Notes: generated from the letters alone by a model not told the origin. Shown: positions 1-15,349, counted from the first letter of the stretch. The stretch is DNA of 64,000 nt from Sthenelais limicola (GCA_942159475.1 OW804099.1:12274119-12338118); one strand, 5' to 3'. Numbers and translations: made by a program.

Positions 1-82
1 GCAAGCCCAGTGGGCGTGGCTGTGATGAGGGGGTGGAGCTAAGGCAGGCCTGCTGCAGGAAACTGTGGAGACGCTCCTGGAT
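1..82 (-). CDS. DCLRE1C: DCLRE1C coding exon 11, partial at window edge
   Basis: The acceptor TATGCTGCAG is followed in phase 0 by [17 protein letters not shown] and a Pro/Ser stretch ending RPLGL. This resembles the family segment ending YKPLGKL just after the catalytic core. The exon continues beyond position 1. Confidence 0.75.
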   Translation of the reverse strand, partial: MQERLHSFLQQACLSSTPSSQPRPLGL

Positions 83-3000
83 CTGCAGCATAGTAACAGT
101 TGTTATAGCAACACCCTATACACAGCATAGTAACAGTTGTTATAGCAAGACCCTATACACAGCATAGTAACAGTTGTTATAGCAAGACCCTATACACAGC
201 ATAGTAACAGTTGTTATAGCAACACCCTATACACAGCATAGTAAGAGTTGTTATAGCAACACCCTATACACAGCATAGTAAGAGTTGTTATAGCAACACC
301 CTATACACAGCATAGTAACAGTTGTTATAGCAACACCCTATACACAGCATAGTAACAGTTGTTATAGCAACACCCTATACACAGCATAGTAAGAGTTGTT
401 ATAGCAACACCCTATACACAGCATAGTAACAGTTGTTATAGCAACACCCTATACACAGCATAGTAAGTTGTTATAGCAACACCCTATACACAGCATAGTA
501 ACAGTTGTTATAGCAACACCCTATACACAGCATAGTAACAGTTGTTATAGCAACACCCTATACACAGCATAGTAAGAGTTGTTATAGCAACACCCTATAC
601 ACAGCATAGTAACAGTTGTTATAGCAACACCCTATACACAGCATAGTAACAGTTGTTATAGCAACACCCTATACACAGCATAGTAACAGTTGTTATAGCA
701 AGACCCTATACACAGCATAGTAACAGTTGTTATAGCAACACCCTATACACAGCATAGTAAGAGTTGTTATAGCAACACCCTATACACAGCATAGTAACAG
801 TTGTTATAGCAACACCCTATACACAGCATAGTAACAGTTGTTATAGCAACACCCTATACACAGCATAGTAACAGTTGTTATAGCAACACCCTATACACAG
901 CATAGTAACAGTTGTTATAGCAACACCCTATACATATAGAAACACCCTATGTGTAAAACCTTTAAACTAAAATAAACTACTATTGTAGAATTAACTTCTG
1001 CTTTAGTCTTGCATGTGAAAAGATTACTGCAATAACTCTAAGAACCCAAATATGGCGAAATTTAATAGTTAGCACTTTTTTAAAATTTTAAATGCACAAT
1101 AGAGACAGCCCTAGGCAGAATAGCACTGGTTTTGACAAGAATTTGTCCTGCTGTATAAAAATGTTGAATAATAAAAAAAAGTGTAATCTATGTACCAACA
1201 AATGCCTTAATAAAACAGCAAATACTTAAGTTTGAGGTTGTGGTGTTATTATTCAAATAATAATAATAAAAAGGTTTCTTCCCTATTTCACAATTTGTAT
1301 AAAGAAATTGTAGTTAAGTAGAGCCCTCCAGCAGGAGAGGCTGCCCACCTTTTTCATGGTATGTGCCATGGGGATGACGTTAGGGAAGACACGTGTGGGA
1401 CACAGGGTGATGACGACATCGCGCACCTCACTGTAGGAGGAGTGGAAGGAGTAGCAGGCGCGCTGGTACCGGGGCCGGTCATGCCGCGGGGTGACCAGGA
1501 TCTCCTCCATACCCACCTACAGAACAACACAGGAGTAGAATATAGTCAACAGGATTGTGTATTGTCATCAACACCTTATATTGTATGAGATATGCTGAGT
1601 CCACTGGGTCTACCTCCTGTAAGACTCTTAATTCCCAGAGTACTGATGTGATGCAATAAAGACTGGAGATTACTGACAAGGATCAACAGAGCCTGGACAT
1701 GTATCTGTCCATACAGATACTGGAACACTACACAATATATATAGTATATAGATACCAGTGTTCTAACCAGTATTTTTGTCAGAATGGTGGAAGTCATTGA
1801 TCTCAGCCCTTTTATCGGGGGTCGGGGGGAAATTTTGGACACATACTCTTTAAATGGTGCATTCTGGTGCATTTGCGATGAATAACTTGATACTGATACT
1901 TTTTAACACTTGTATTTGAAGGCTATTTTACGGAATCAAGCTCTAATTTTTTAGGAAAACATCAAACTATAAATGTAAATTGTAATCTATCATGATAGAA
2001 TTAGAAGACTTCTAGACAAGAGATATTGTTTTTCAAGGTCATAAGACACCAGAACACTCTAATCGTTTTGATACCTTTATTATAATTCTTCCCGATTTCA
2101 ACACTGGATAGGCTTTTTGACCCCGCTTTTGGAAACCTTGAGCACTGCAAAAGCAGTTCTCAGCGCCATGTTTAGATAGAGTGAGCGAGTGAGATTGGTT
2201 GCTTTACGCCCTTATCAATACATTTAATATGGTTATATCAAGGGTGGGAGAGCTGAGAGTGAGGCAGTGAGATTGGTTGCTTTACGCCCTTATCAACACA
2301 TGTAATATGGTTATATCAAGGGTGGGAGAGGTGAGAGGGAGTGAGATTGGTTGCTTTACGCCCTTATCAATACATTTAATAAGGTTATATCAAGGGCGGG
2401 AGAGCTGAGAGGGAGGCAGTTATTGTCATACCAAGGATATGGAGATGAGAAGAAGGGAGAGGGACAGAAAGGCACTTCATGGTCATACCCAGGACTAGTG
2501 CTATAGCTAGAACCCTGGCTACATACCTGCTGTGTGAACCACTAGTGCTTTAGCTAGAACCCTGGCTACATACCTGCTGTGTGAACCACTAGTGCTATAG
2601 CTAGAACCCTGGCTACATACCTGCTGTGTGAACCACATGGTGGACACCGTGATCACCTTCACGTGTAGTGGTTCCTCTGCCAGGCGGCACGGCAGCTTCC
2701 GCCCCTTCTTGTCTTTTACCTGCAACACAAACATCCAATGTATTTATCACTTGAAGTTTTATATATTTGATATGAGGATATGATCCCCATGGGCCACACA
2801 CACTATCCTGTGGCTTGATATACATTCCTGTCAACCCTGGGAATATATCACAAGATCTTATGTTCTTCAGACATTAAAACTGTTTGATAATAAATTTCTA
2901 CAATTATCTAACACTAACTATTTGTATCATTTTGTATTTATTTAGGAGGACCTGTAAGTCATCATGAACAAGAATCCCTAATTATAAAGGCAATGAATAC

Positions 3001-6000
3001 CTGAGACCACTTGCAGGCGTGGATCCTGGTGCTGGCTGCATCGTCTGTAGCAAAGTCTGGGAATGCCTTCACCGCCCGACACTCTCTGTACTTGCGCTCG
3101 GACACGTGAATCTAGCAAATACAGCAAACAGTCAGTGAGTGGGAAACTGGACATCCAGGCACATGATGGTCACATCTACCTTTTATTACGTAGTGATTTA
3201 ATAACTAGTAACAATGGTGGGATTTTACACTACTAACTAAACTTGAAAACCTGGTTGACTTGTTAATCGCTTTTTTTATGGGAGAACGCTGGATTCGTGG
3301 ATTTTGGAATTGTTGTTTTATTTATGCCCCACGTTTCAGATATCTTAGTATCCTTCCTCAGGGGTGCTGTGTACAATAATAACTAGTCAATAAGTCTAAA
3401 TATAATCTACCATAATACCCATCATGTAGTGATTTAATAACTAGTAAATAAGTCTAAATATAATCTACCATTATACCCATGTAGTGATTTAATAACTAGT
3501 AAATAAGTCTAAATATAATCTACCATTATACCCATCATGTAGTGATTTAATAACTAGTAAATAAGTCTAAATATAATCTACATTATACCCATCATGTAGT
3601 GATTTAATAACTAGTAAATAAGTCTAAATATAATCTACCATTATACCCATCATGTAGTGATTTAATAACTAGTAAATAATTTTAATGTGCACAAAATTAT
3701 AAATATTTTCCCCCAAATAAAGAACACAGGGCTTGTATACACCAGCGTCACGTATAATGACTAGGAGGAGACCCACCTTAGTGTTGAAGTGTTTGGCAAT
3801 TTCTATAAAGAGATGTTCATATCCGAGGCCGGCCTTGTGGTTGATGAAGACTGCGTGCTGTGGGCTGGTGTTGATCCAACTCTCCATGCAGGCTATGATG
3901 GTGGCTGTACTCTCCTCCCTACTGGGGATGTAGTAGGCTTCAGGCACACAGAACGTGGTGTCGATGTACAGGCTGTCTATGGGCTTCACACTACAACAAA
4001 CAACATTTACACCCTCAGTAAAAGAACAAGAATTGGTTGAGTCCACAGCTGTCTATTGGCTGTACACTATAGCAACAGAACAAGAATTGGTTGAGTCTAC
4101 AAGACCACAGCTGTCTATTGGCTGTACACTATAGCAACAGAACAAGAATTGGTTGAGTGTACAAGACCACAGCTGTCTATTGGCTGTACACTATAGCAAC
4201 AGAACAAGAATTGGTTGAGTGTACAAGACCACAGCTGTCTATTGGCTGTACACTATAGCAACAGAACAAGAATTGGTTGAGTGTACAAGACCACAGCTGT
4301 CTATTGGCTGTACACTATAGCAACAGAACAAGAATTGGTTGAGTGTACAAGACCACAGCTGTCTATTGGCTGTACACTATAGCAACAGAACAAGAATTGG
4401 TTGAGTGTACAAGACCACAGCTGTCTATTGGCTGTACACTATAGCAACAGAACAAGAATTGGTTGAGTGTACAAGACCACAGCTGTCTATGGGCTTCACA
4501 CTATAGCAACAGAACAAGAATTGGTTGAGTGTACAAGACCACAGCTGTCTATGGGCTTCACACTATAGGAACAGAACAAGAATTGGTTGACTCTACAAGA
4601 CCACAGCTCAACTTTGACTAACAGACAATGGATATGGATGAACAGATAACACTTCGTTCTACTGAATCTGCTTTCAAGGAGAAATATTTTTAACCTAAAG
4701 TTCACCTAAAGAGAACAGATAAATTAAGTTGGAAGTTTACAGGGAAATTGCAAAAAGTTCAGTTTTACTGAAAATTCAGGTAAACCAAGTTCAGATACTG
4801 ACCTGGTGCCTGAGTGTAGACACTCTATCCTACCCACGTCTCCCTGCGCCAACCGGAAGTCACCCGTGTAGAGCGCACGTCCCTCGCCCCCCTCAAACAG
4901 GAACCTGGAGCACAAACATGTCACATGCAATTATTATCATAATTATTACTGGTATTATCATAAGTTGATATATAACCAGCTAAACACACCTTTCTATCTT
5001 GTAAAGCTAAGAATCCAATAAGAAAATTTCAGAACCACCGTTAAAACATGACATAGCCATATATTTTTACACTCAGTAACTGGGTTATACTTTTTGATTT
5101 CACTATTGATATAGTCAGCAGATCAAATACTAGGCTTCGTCTATATCAAGTTAGAAACATGTGTAACAAACTATGGCAGCCAAGTTTAACCATATTTAAG
5201 GGGCACTCGGAGGATATGTGATAATCAGATTCCTCTTTCCACAATTTGTTCTCTTTAATTCTACATTGTATGACACTAGTTCAAGAGTTGTAATGTGATA
5301 TGGAAATAAAAATCTATTATTATAATGTAACTAGTCGGCTTGTTTCACATAATTCTAGAATTCAGAAATATCGAGGCAGGCATTTCAGAATTCCCCTGTC
5401 AATAAGGCAAAAACTACTCAGGACAATATGAGCATTAACATGAACTTTCAAATAGGGAGGTATAATTGACCATTCCAAATAGAATACAGGGGGATGTATA
5501 TTAGAATTGAATTGCCTCTGAATATTCTACAAAAATGGCTATAAATATCTGTTACATTATTATAATATTGAGCACATGAAGTAAGTGTAAGTTTAGTGAG
5601 ACGTACATGATAGATCCTGGGCAGTGGCCGGCAGGTATGGCGGTCACCGTCACGCTATACTGGGTCTGCAAGATAATAAATTAGTTACTTACATAAGGCT
5701 TTCCACGGTAGGACAGTTTGAGTAGTTTCTGTCAAATGTTGGTAATGGTGTTGATGATTATGTTAAACCTTGATATTACTTATGAACATTTTTTTTAGGA
5801 CTTTATCATGATGAATATAATTTAAATGTGGCACCGTCTGAAACACATCGATGGTGGATTTGGGTTTTTTTCAGTTTTGATGTAATTGTAAATGTTATGC
5901 CCTAAATGAATAAAAAAAAAAAAAAAAAAGGTACAAACATGGCTGCCATCAACACCTCCTGCTTCACACAACAAGGCAGTATTTTAGTCATGAAATTGTG

Positions 6001-9000
6001 ATGTGTAAAATTAGTTAGTTATAGATATGAAGAGTGTCCTGGCACAAGGAATGGTGTTCAGTAGTTATCTTAGGCCAGCAACAAGGAAAGACTAGATTAT
6101 CAGTCTAGGCCCAACGTTGAGAGTCCCTTCAAACGAAGGGAAAGCCTCAAACCGCAAAGTGCCATTATAATTCCATTAAGACCGGAAAATGTCATTATAT
6201 TCCCATTAAACGCCGAGTTCTAAGCCAGGAAACTGATTAGCTAGTTAGGGGTCCAATCACTGAATACCATTCTTATCTGACCTGAGGGTTTGAACCTAGA
6301 GTGATTATGGCCAAGGTGGTATAACTCCTCATCCTATATATAATATATGTTTTCAATTCAGTGTCAGTTGTGTTCCTTGTTCCTAGATGAAACCTGATCA
6401 GTTTTTGTAGGAAAGTTTTAGAAATTCTATTTCACACAGTTTTTTAAGACAATATGAAAATATGCAAGATATTTTATACAGAAAACAGCAATAATATTAT
6501 TATAGGAGTTTATTGTGCATACTATATATAGTATAGTAATTGTATGTCAAGGCTCTGTCATTGTATTGGAGGTTCATATCTGAGTGAATGTAAATCTAGT
6601 CTGTATTTGCCACTGCTGTATGACGACCTCTGTATACATAGATTCCACTGACGTCACGGCCGTCGCCATTGCCATTGATAGATGTTTATGTATGCTGCGT
6701 TACTTGAAAATACCGTTTTCTGGCGGTTTTAACCTTGACCAGTTGTAATGTGCCTAAACAAACCCTTCTTGATAGGTTAAATAATTTTCCTTTAGTGTAG
6801 TATTACTCAAGTATCCACCATTGTGAAGTTTATCAGCTTTGTTTTGATAACCACACCATAGACGCAAGGAAAGCGTTGACCCCTGTAATGGCGGCTAGTA
6901 GGGTTCCCCAGCCACCCGGGTGACGTCATGTGAAATCTATGTATTCTACATTTCTTCTTTTTGCTTAGCATTGGAGGAGGCAAGCAGCTAAGTTCTGGTA
7001 TAAAGATGGCGGCGATACTCACTTGACCTGTGACTGCATCAGGCACATTAACAACGCAAGGCACTTCAATGTCGAGCACAACCTGCAAGAGAAGCAGCAC
7101 AATGGTCTATAATTATTTTTTAAACATTTTTATTAGGCAGATTTTCACAACGTGATATGTCTCATCTCCTATAAAGGTATTTACATGTTTATCGATTAAC
7201 TTCATTAATTACATGACAATTCAAGAGAATTTTTACTTCTATAAACTAAGCGTTTAACAACAATTCATGACACATATATCAGTACCTTACATCAACGGTT
7301 GTTTTTGCATTTAGGCCTCTATTTAAATGTATCAACACATATACACCTCATAAGAATTTCATTCACAGTTGGATAAAAAAAAAACTGGTACATCAATAAA
7401 CACCGATTTGCATTTATAGAAATCCTTTCTCATCATTTCCGTAGTAATAATACATTTTCTAATGCTACTGTGTTTCTTCTTATACAATCATAACATTATC
7501 TTAGACTAGATAGTGCAAACTGCAGTATTGTTAGAGGTATCAGATTCAATTCCCTATAGTTTACTAGATACATGTGAAAGTGCAAAACTTGAAAGCAGTA
7601 GAATCTTAGAGAATATATTTTGACACAACTAAAGTTCAAACAAAATGAATACATAGATAATTAGTCACTGAGCATGCGGCAGTAGATAGGTTTCTATTTT
7701 ATTTGTTTTAAAGGTAAATACCAGTGTTTAATAAAAAAAAATGAATGAATCATGGAATTTTCTTTAAACTTTGGATTTAGAAAGAACATGGTTGGGCGAA
7801 CCCAAAAAACCATATGTCATTGGATTAGTTTTTATTTCAGGGACCACTGAAATTTACTTCTGTTCACTATAGAAGTCTATATGGGAAAACGGGTATTTTC
7901 TGCATTTTCCCCAATAGCATATGATTGAATCATACGATTTTCTTTAAAATTTGCATATACATTTCTGACATGTTATTCTACCCTCCCAATTAAAAATAAT
8001 AAGGGGTCATTGAACTAAAAGAAAGTTATTCAGCTGAATGATGTTTGGCTGAATAAAAATATTTAAATACAGTACTGCAGTAGGCAGGCCATACAGGTCG
8101 TACCCTTATGCCACAAGTCATATGGGTCAGATTTTCAGAAAATGTATCCTCCGATCCTCTCAAATAGCCCATATTTATGACAAAACTGAGCTTCAAAATG
8201 CAGTTTAACGTAACAGAACTGATACTTTAAATCAATGCGATACCAAATATACTAAGATATACCTAGTATTCTTCATTTTTCAGCCTAATTTAGCAGAATT
8301 TCCTCGATGTGTAGAGCTGGCAATTGTACATTTTCTGAAAATCTGACCCATATACAAACACTTCTATTGCAGAAACCTTTAGATTTGTATAACAAATGTC
8401 CAGTTACTAAGATATAGAGACCCAGTTATTATCTGTTTTGTCAATAATGTACATGTACTCAACGCAAACAATTGTCTGTAATCAACTCTATAAGCGTTAA
8501 TGTTTCCAGACTTTTTAAGATTTAAGAAACTTTTATTCAATCAGCGATTACAATAAGAAGGGATTCTCCAGCTGGCGGGAGGTCTCCCGTCCTTCTTTTG
8601 CAGAAATTACAATGTATTATAAGGATAGGAACAATGTCACTTTCCTCAATGACTGAAAGTGATTCACATCCAACGATCAGTTAATATAATGTATGATAGA
8701 GTAATTGAACATGGCGTATAATTTTAATATTAAAATATTGTTTCTAACCAAATGTATTACCGTGGGACAACAGCAAAAAATCGAAATATAATTTACAGTT
8801 AATATTAATTTAATGTTCCAGCTTTTGATGTCAAGCCTTGATGTAGAGTATTTCTAATCCCTTTACTCCTTATACTGAGGAGGAATAGCAGATCTAGACG
8901 TTGCAAGTGACTGACCCTAACAAGGTCAAGAAGTAGTTAGCGAGGTGTTTTATCAGTTGAGATAATGACAGACCTCTGCCTCCAGGGAAGCATGGTAAAT

Positions 9001-12000
9001 AGTACACCACCACATAATAACACGCGGTAATAGACACAAGTACTCTACACATAAAGCACATATGTGATATGTGAAGTTTGTTACATGGATTCATATGACT
9101 ATAAGTTCTAAACCCTAAAAAATCAGAACATTTCAATTAAGAGCTCTTGTGATTAAATCACTTTGAAAAAATATCAATTTTGCGACTTGTGACTCATTTT
9201 CCTGAAACACATCACATATAGAGCCAGACATGTAATCAGTGTTGTTCAATATCACCAACTCTACTCTAGTGCCAGGATATGATAGCCAATGCTGGTGGGT
9301 ATATTTATGTACAACACCTCTGCACTGGCAAGAAGGTCGACTATCAGATAATAGACTCAAACAAAAAAAAACAATAGAAAAATCAATATGGTCTGACAAG
9401 AATGTTATTGATTAGCATATTGTTATAATCAGAGATTAAAAGGGAAAATGTGCCATGTTTAGTACCATACAAACTGCAACAATATAAAAAAGTGAATCAC
9501 TTTCAGTTATTGACGAAAGTGATAATGTCCGCTCATAAAAATAAGTGTAAAATAAGATAAAGAAGGATTGAAAACCTCCCATGAGCTGACAATTCCTTCT
9601 TGTTGCAGTCCGAACAGTGAATAAATCTTCTAAATTTAAAATCTCAGTAGTTATCTCTAATGTGGGTATGTGCACAGTAATCGCCCTGGCTTCCACTTTG
9701 TAGGAGAGAACAAATCATAAATGGTGGAATTGTTTAAGACTTTCTTCCTGTGGTCAACAACAAAATGGCAATGGCTAGCTGGACTACAGCACTGTCCACT
9801 AGACATGTCACCACCACAGCACTGACCACTACAGTCATGTGACCACCACAGCACTGACCACTAGTCATGTCACCACCACAGCACTGACCACTACAGTCAT
9901 GTCACCACCACAGCACTGACCACTAGACATGTCACCACCACAGCACTGACCACTACAGTCATGTCACCACCACAGCACTGACCACTAGTCATGTCACCAC
10001 CACAGCACTGACCACTACAGTCATGTCACCACCACAGCACTGACCACTAGACATGTCACCACCACAGCACTGACCACTAGACATGTCACCACCACAGCAC
10101 TGACCACTAGTCATGTCACCACCACAGCACTGACCACTACAGTCATGTCACCACCACAGCACTGACCACTAGACATGTCACCACCACAGCACTGACCACT
10201 AGACATGTCACCACCACAGCACTGACCACTAGTCATGTGACCACCACAGCACTGACCACTAGACATGTGACCACCACAGCACTGACCACTAGTCATGTGA
10301 CACATTTGCATATGTGGTGGCGCCCCCTGGTTTTCCAGGCAACAATCTGATTTTTCATTACTAATTATTAATTAGTTAGAAGGGGGGGAGGGAAATGGTT
10401 GCTTTACGCCCTGTTTTGACACCCTTTTTTTTGTATATTTTATCAGGGCGAGAGAGGAAACACGCTAACAGGATACGATACCCAGCTTTGGGAGATCCCA
10501 GATGTACATTGCCTGTTTGTACTGTTATAAACACAAATAAAGACTTGAACAATGAGTTACCGTAGTGGCCCGTTCATAAGCTCGGGCTTGTATTTGTTTC
10601 GACCCACCTCTAGCCCCAGCTTGCAATTGAGATAGGCTTTTAATCGAGAATTAGATTTTAGAGGATTTTATTTTTTCATGACCCCTACACCCCCGTCTGT
10701 ATTCGAGATAGGCTTTTGAATAGGTCCCGGCTTATAAACAGGCCACTATGGCATTTACCCCCACCCCAACCCCTCCACCCTAATGGTGTATAAGACAACA
10801 GTTACCATAGACTTACCCCCACCCCGCCACCCTAATGGTGTATAATACAACAGTTACCATAGACTTACCCCCACCCCGCCACCCTAATGGTGTATAATAC
10901 AACAGTTACCATAGACTTACCCCCACCCCGCCACCCTAATGGTGTATAATACAACAGTTACCATAGACTTACCCCCACTCCTCCCCCCTAATGGTGTATA
11001 ATACAACAGTTACCATAGACTTACCCCCACTCCTCCCACCTAATGGTGTATAAGACAACAGTTACCATAGACTTACCCCCACTCCTCCCCCCTAATGGTG
11101 TATAATACAACAGTTACCATAGACTTACCCCCACCCCGCCACCCTAATGGTGTATAATACAACAGTTACCATAGACTTACCCCCACTCCTCCCCCCTAAT
11201 GGTGTATAATACAACAGTTACCATAGACTTACCCCCACTCCTCCCACCTAATGGTGTATAAGACAACAGTTACCATAGACTTACCCCCACCCCGCCACCC
11301 TAATGGTGTATAATACAACAGTTACCATAGACTTACCCCAACCCCTCCCCCCTAATGGTGTATAAGACAACAGTTACCATAGACTTACCCCCACCCCTCC
11401 CCCTAATGGTGTATAAGACAACATTTACCATAGACTTGTCCAAGTGTTTGAATCTCTCATCTGCCAGCAGCAAGTCACATGTTACCTCAGAGCAGTAGAG
11501 CTTCATGTGGCAGCTGGAAACATACAAAGTACACAGGGTGAAATAACTGTCATACAGAATTTTTTAGTGAATACAAACAATTTTGTAGCACATACGTTGG
11601 GGGTAATAATAAGGTCAATTTTAATCAATGGTAGAAGGGGAGAATATCGCTGTATATCGGTTAGGGCCGGGGTGGAAATGATGAATCGATGTAGATATCA
11701 TTAAAAGTTGTTGATTTTGATTTTATTGATTACACAAGCTTTCGGGCTATGGACGCCCTTCTTCAGGTGTCAATTTTAATCAAGCTTTAAGTTATATTAA
11801 TAGAAATTTCCTTCCTTACATGAAGTGAGTCCATATATTCAACCCATAATATATTCCAGGGGCTTGAAAAAACCTATGTTTACTTGCCCGGGGCAAGTAA
11901 AAAATGTCTCTGGACAAGTAAAATTTAATGTTAAAGGTCCCCACCCCACCCCCCCCCCCCTTAAAGGCCGTACGAGTGCCAAAGGCGCTTGTACTAGGAA

Positions 12001-14037
12001 ACCGTATATAGGTTCCACTTTAACCTGCTGTATTTGGGTGTCGGCGCTCAGGGTATAAATATGAAAACACAACTCAGCATCCTGCCACCTGATTTTCAGA
12101 CACACTTGCATACATACCACAGAGAATTTATGCACCCGCAAACTAATATAAAACACTTTTTCCATTCGAAACACATTGACAAGATGTCAAAATAAAGAAA
12201 GGGCATGATTTTCTACCGCCAACTATGAAAATTTATTGACACAGGTTTTCAAATAAGGAAGATATGAGGGAAACTTTACTGTTGTATCAGTAAACAATAG
12301 TTTGACAAATTTTCAGCGAGATTGAACATAGACAGTTAGTGAAATATTTATTTTCATCAATATTGGTCCAATAAGAAAGATCGGAGGGAAAGTAGGCCTA
12401 AACATTCTAGCTGCATGCCCGATGCTGGCCACGATGCAATAATGTACGTCCTAATGTATGCAACATCAGTAAGGCAACATGATGAATCAATGGAGTCCTT
12501 GACAACACTTTTTCCCATGTGGGGGATCAATTGCAAGAGGGGGAGGGGGAGCAGTCTTTATTTGTTCTACCCAATTTAGGGGATTCGGGGGAAACCATTG
12601 TTTTCTTGGTCACAGCCAAAATTTCTTGTTTAAGTCTAACAAAGGGATAAAATATCCTGTCAAATAGGCAACAGGATTTTAAACTTGGATAAGTTTTATA
12701 TTAACTATAAAGTTAACGTACACACAGATTAACTGTGGGTGCAAGATGAGAGTCAGAATTGTTTTTCCTGACTAGTGATGAACCATTTGATATGTACGAC
12801 TGAGCTGAGCAAGCTCACATAGAACGTTGCACCATGTCTCACTTGGTAACCATTGTTGTTACCATAGGATGTGAGTTTTTCATTGGTTCGCAACACGTTT
12901 TTTAGTAACTGTGTTTGTCAGGTTCTGTTTACATCACAATAGGATGAGAGTAGCCTGATGAACCATTTGACAGGTCACTTTTGAATTGTAGACCCGATTT
13001 GGGGCAGGTGAGTTTTTGAGACGGGCACTTACAAGTGTTGGGGCAACTCACACTCCACTGTACAATGGTATTGATGGAACGGCAGGCATTGGAGGAAGGG
13101 ACTGACCCTTCTCCAGACTAGTCAATGGACCTAAAAATAAGTGTGTCCACCTTGGACACTGGCTCAGTGATTGGACGAGGTCTGTTATTCATGAATCCCC
13201 GAAAATCTCTAAGGTGTCTGACGAGAAGGTGAAAGAAGGGATGGCTGGAGGATTGATATGTAGTACTAAGTCTTTTGATAAGGATACAATTATATATTTA
13301 ATGAATCTATAATTAGCTCTACCTGATTTTATGAAAGAGAAATCAAATCGTTTTTCGATCAGTTTAAAAAGTAAGAAAAGGCTATGAAGTTAGTAAATTG
13401 TGTTCCTAACAGAAGGAAGATGATTCCCACAATTAGCCATAATGTGTGGAGCCCTGGCAGAAACCATGTAGTTGATATGGCTTCTTTCTCTCCAGGGTCT
13501 CCCATGTTTTGGTCCAAAGAAATTCCAGGCCTTTCCGTTTCCAGGCACATTTACAGTGATTTTCCAGACGAAATCAAGGGCAAGGGGTTGTATTAATGTT
13601 ATTCGTAAGCCAATGATGCATTTGGCAATTTTTATATTCATTTTTATATCAATCACTGTTTTTCCACTTTTACTTTTGAGTCACTGAGTGTAAGGTGCGA
13701 GAGGTCAGGGGGAAATGTAAGAAAATAAGAAATAACATATTATACTCACTTGCTCTTGAGCCGATACGTGAAGTTATTGGACGCCAGACCAACCATATGA
13801 TCTACAAAACAAACATAGAAATATAGGTTCCAGAGGAATGAAAATTAAGATATTATATATGTATGTATGAAGATACGAATAAATGGTCTATTTTGGTCAC
13901 AGTGTCTGCATCTGGGCATTTGGCAGGTAGGCTCGTTCTGAAAGAGCGCGCGTATGTGAGGGCTAGAAAGGTGGAGGAGAGAGAGGGAGATGGAGAAGAG
14001 AGAGGGGGGGGGGGGGGAGAGACAAGACAGAGAAAAC

Positions 14038-14080
<43 letters not shown>

Positions 14081-15202
14081 GAGGGAGAGAGGGGGAGAAC
14101 AGACAGGAGAGAGAGACGGAGGAGAGAGAGAGTTTTAAAAGCTTAACTCTAAGCGAGAAAGGTGGAGGAGAGAGAGGGAGATGGAGAAGAGAGAGGGGGG
14201 GGGGGAGACAAGACAGAGAAAACAGGAGAGAGAGAGAGAGATGGAGGAGGGAGAAAGGGGAGAACAGACAGGAGAGAGAGACGGATGAGAGAGAGAATTA
14301 AGCTTAACTCTAAGATGATGTTCCAATTCAATAATTAAAGGGTTAATTTTCGGCGTTAATTTGACCTACAAATATCCCTATTGGGGTCAAAGTGTGCATG
14401 GCCTCCTCTAAGAGAACTGTAGCATAGTTCCCAGTTAATTCAAAAACATAAAGTAACTTGTGGTAGCCTATGGTCAGGTGTCCTGGGGAGGACTCATAGT
14501 ATCGCCACCGTCCCACATTAACCCGCCCATGAGTGACAGGGAAGGACGTAAATTTACTAAAAGAAGCCATACTAAATGTTCCCTAGAAAAATTAATTGTT
14601 CACCAAATAAATATCATGCCAATAATGCTACATTGTGGTGTAGAAGCATTCAAATAATATAATAAGCATTCATTTTTAAAACTTTACACATATTATATGA
14701 TTATAAAGAGAGACAAGAACAAATATAGGTTCCAGAGGCAGAGGAGTGAAAGTTAAGATGTATGAAGCTTTGAATAGATGGTCTCTTTTGGTCAGGAGTT
14801 TCTGCATTGGGCAGTTGGGAGAGAGATAGAGACAGGGAAAGAGGGGCAGATAGAGAGAGAGGCGGGGGGGGAGATAGAGAGAGAGCAGAGGGGGGGGAGA
14901 AAGAGGAGAGGAGAAAGGGAGGGAGAGGGGGAGAGGGGGAGAGGGAGAGAGAGAGAGGGAGGGAGGGAGAGAGAGAGAGAGGGAGAGAAAGAGAGGGGGG
15001 AGATAGAGAGAGAGCAGAGGGGGGAGAAAGAGGGGAGGAGAAAGGGAGAGAGGAGAGAGAGAGGGAGAGAGAGAGAGAGGAGAGAGAGAGAGGGAGGGAG
15101 GGAGGGAGGGAGGGAGGGAGGGAGGGAGGGAGGGAGGGAGGGAGAGAAAGAGAGGGGGGAGATAGAGAGAGCAGAGGGGGGAGAAAGAGGGGAGGAGAAA
15201 GG

Positions 15203-15273
<71 letters not shown>

Positions 15274-15278
15274 GGGGA

Positions 15279-15348
<70 letters not shown>

Positions 15349-15349
15349 G

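Noticed and set aside
83..935. CRISPR array suspicion from regular 37 bp repeats
   Set aside because: There are no variable spacers; units are directly head to tail, and the setting is a eukaryotic intron.
9657..10311. Cys/Gly repeat frames ([10 protein letters not shown])
   Set aside because: Shadow of the 30-31 bp minisatellite inside DCLRE1C intron 3.
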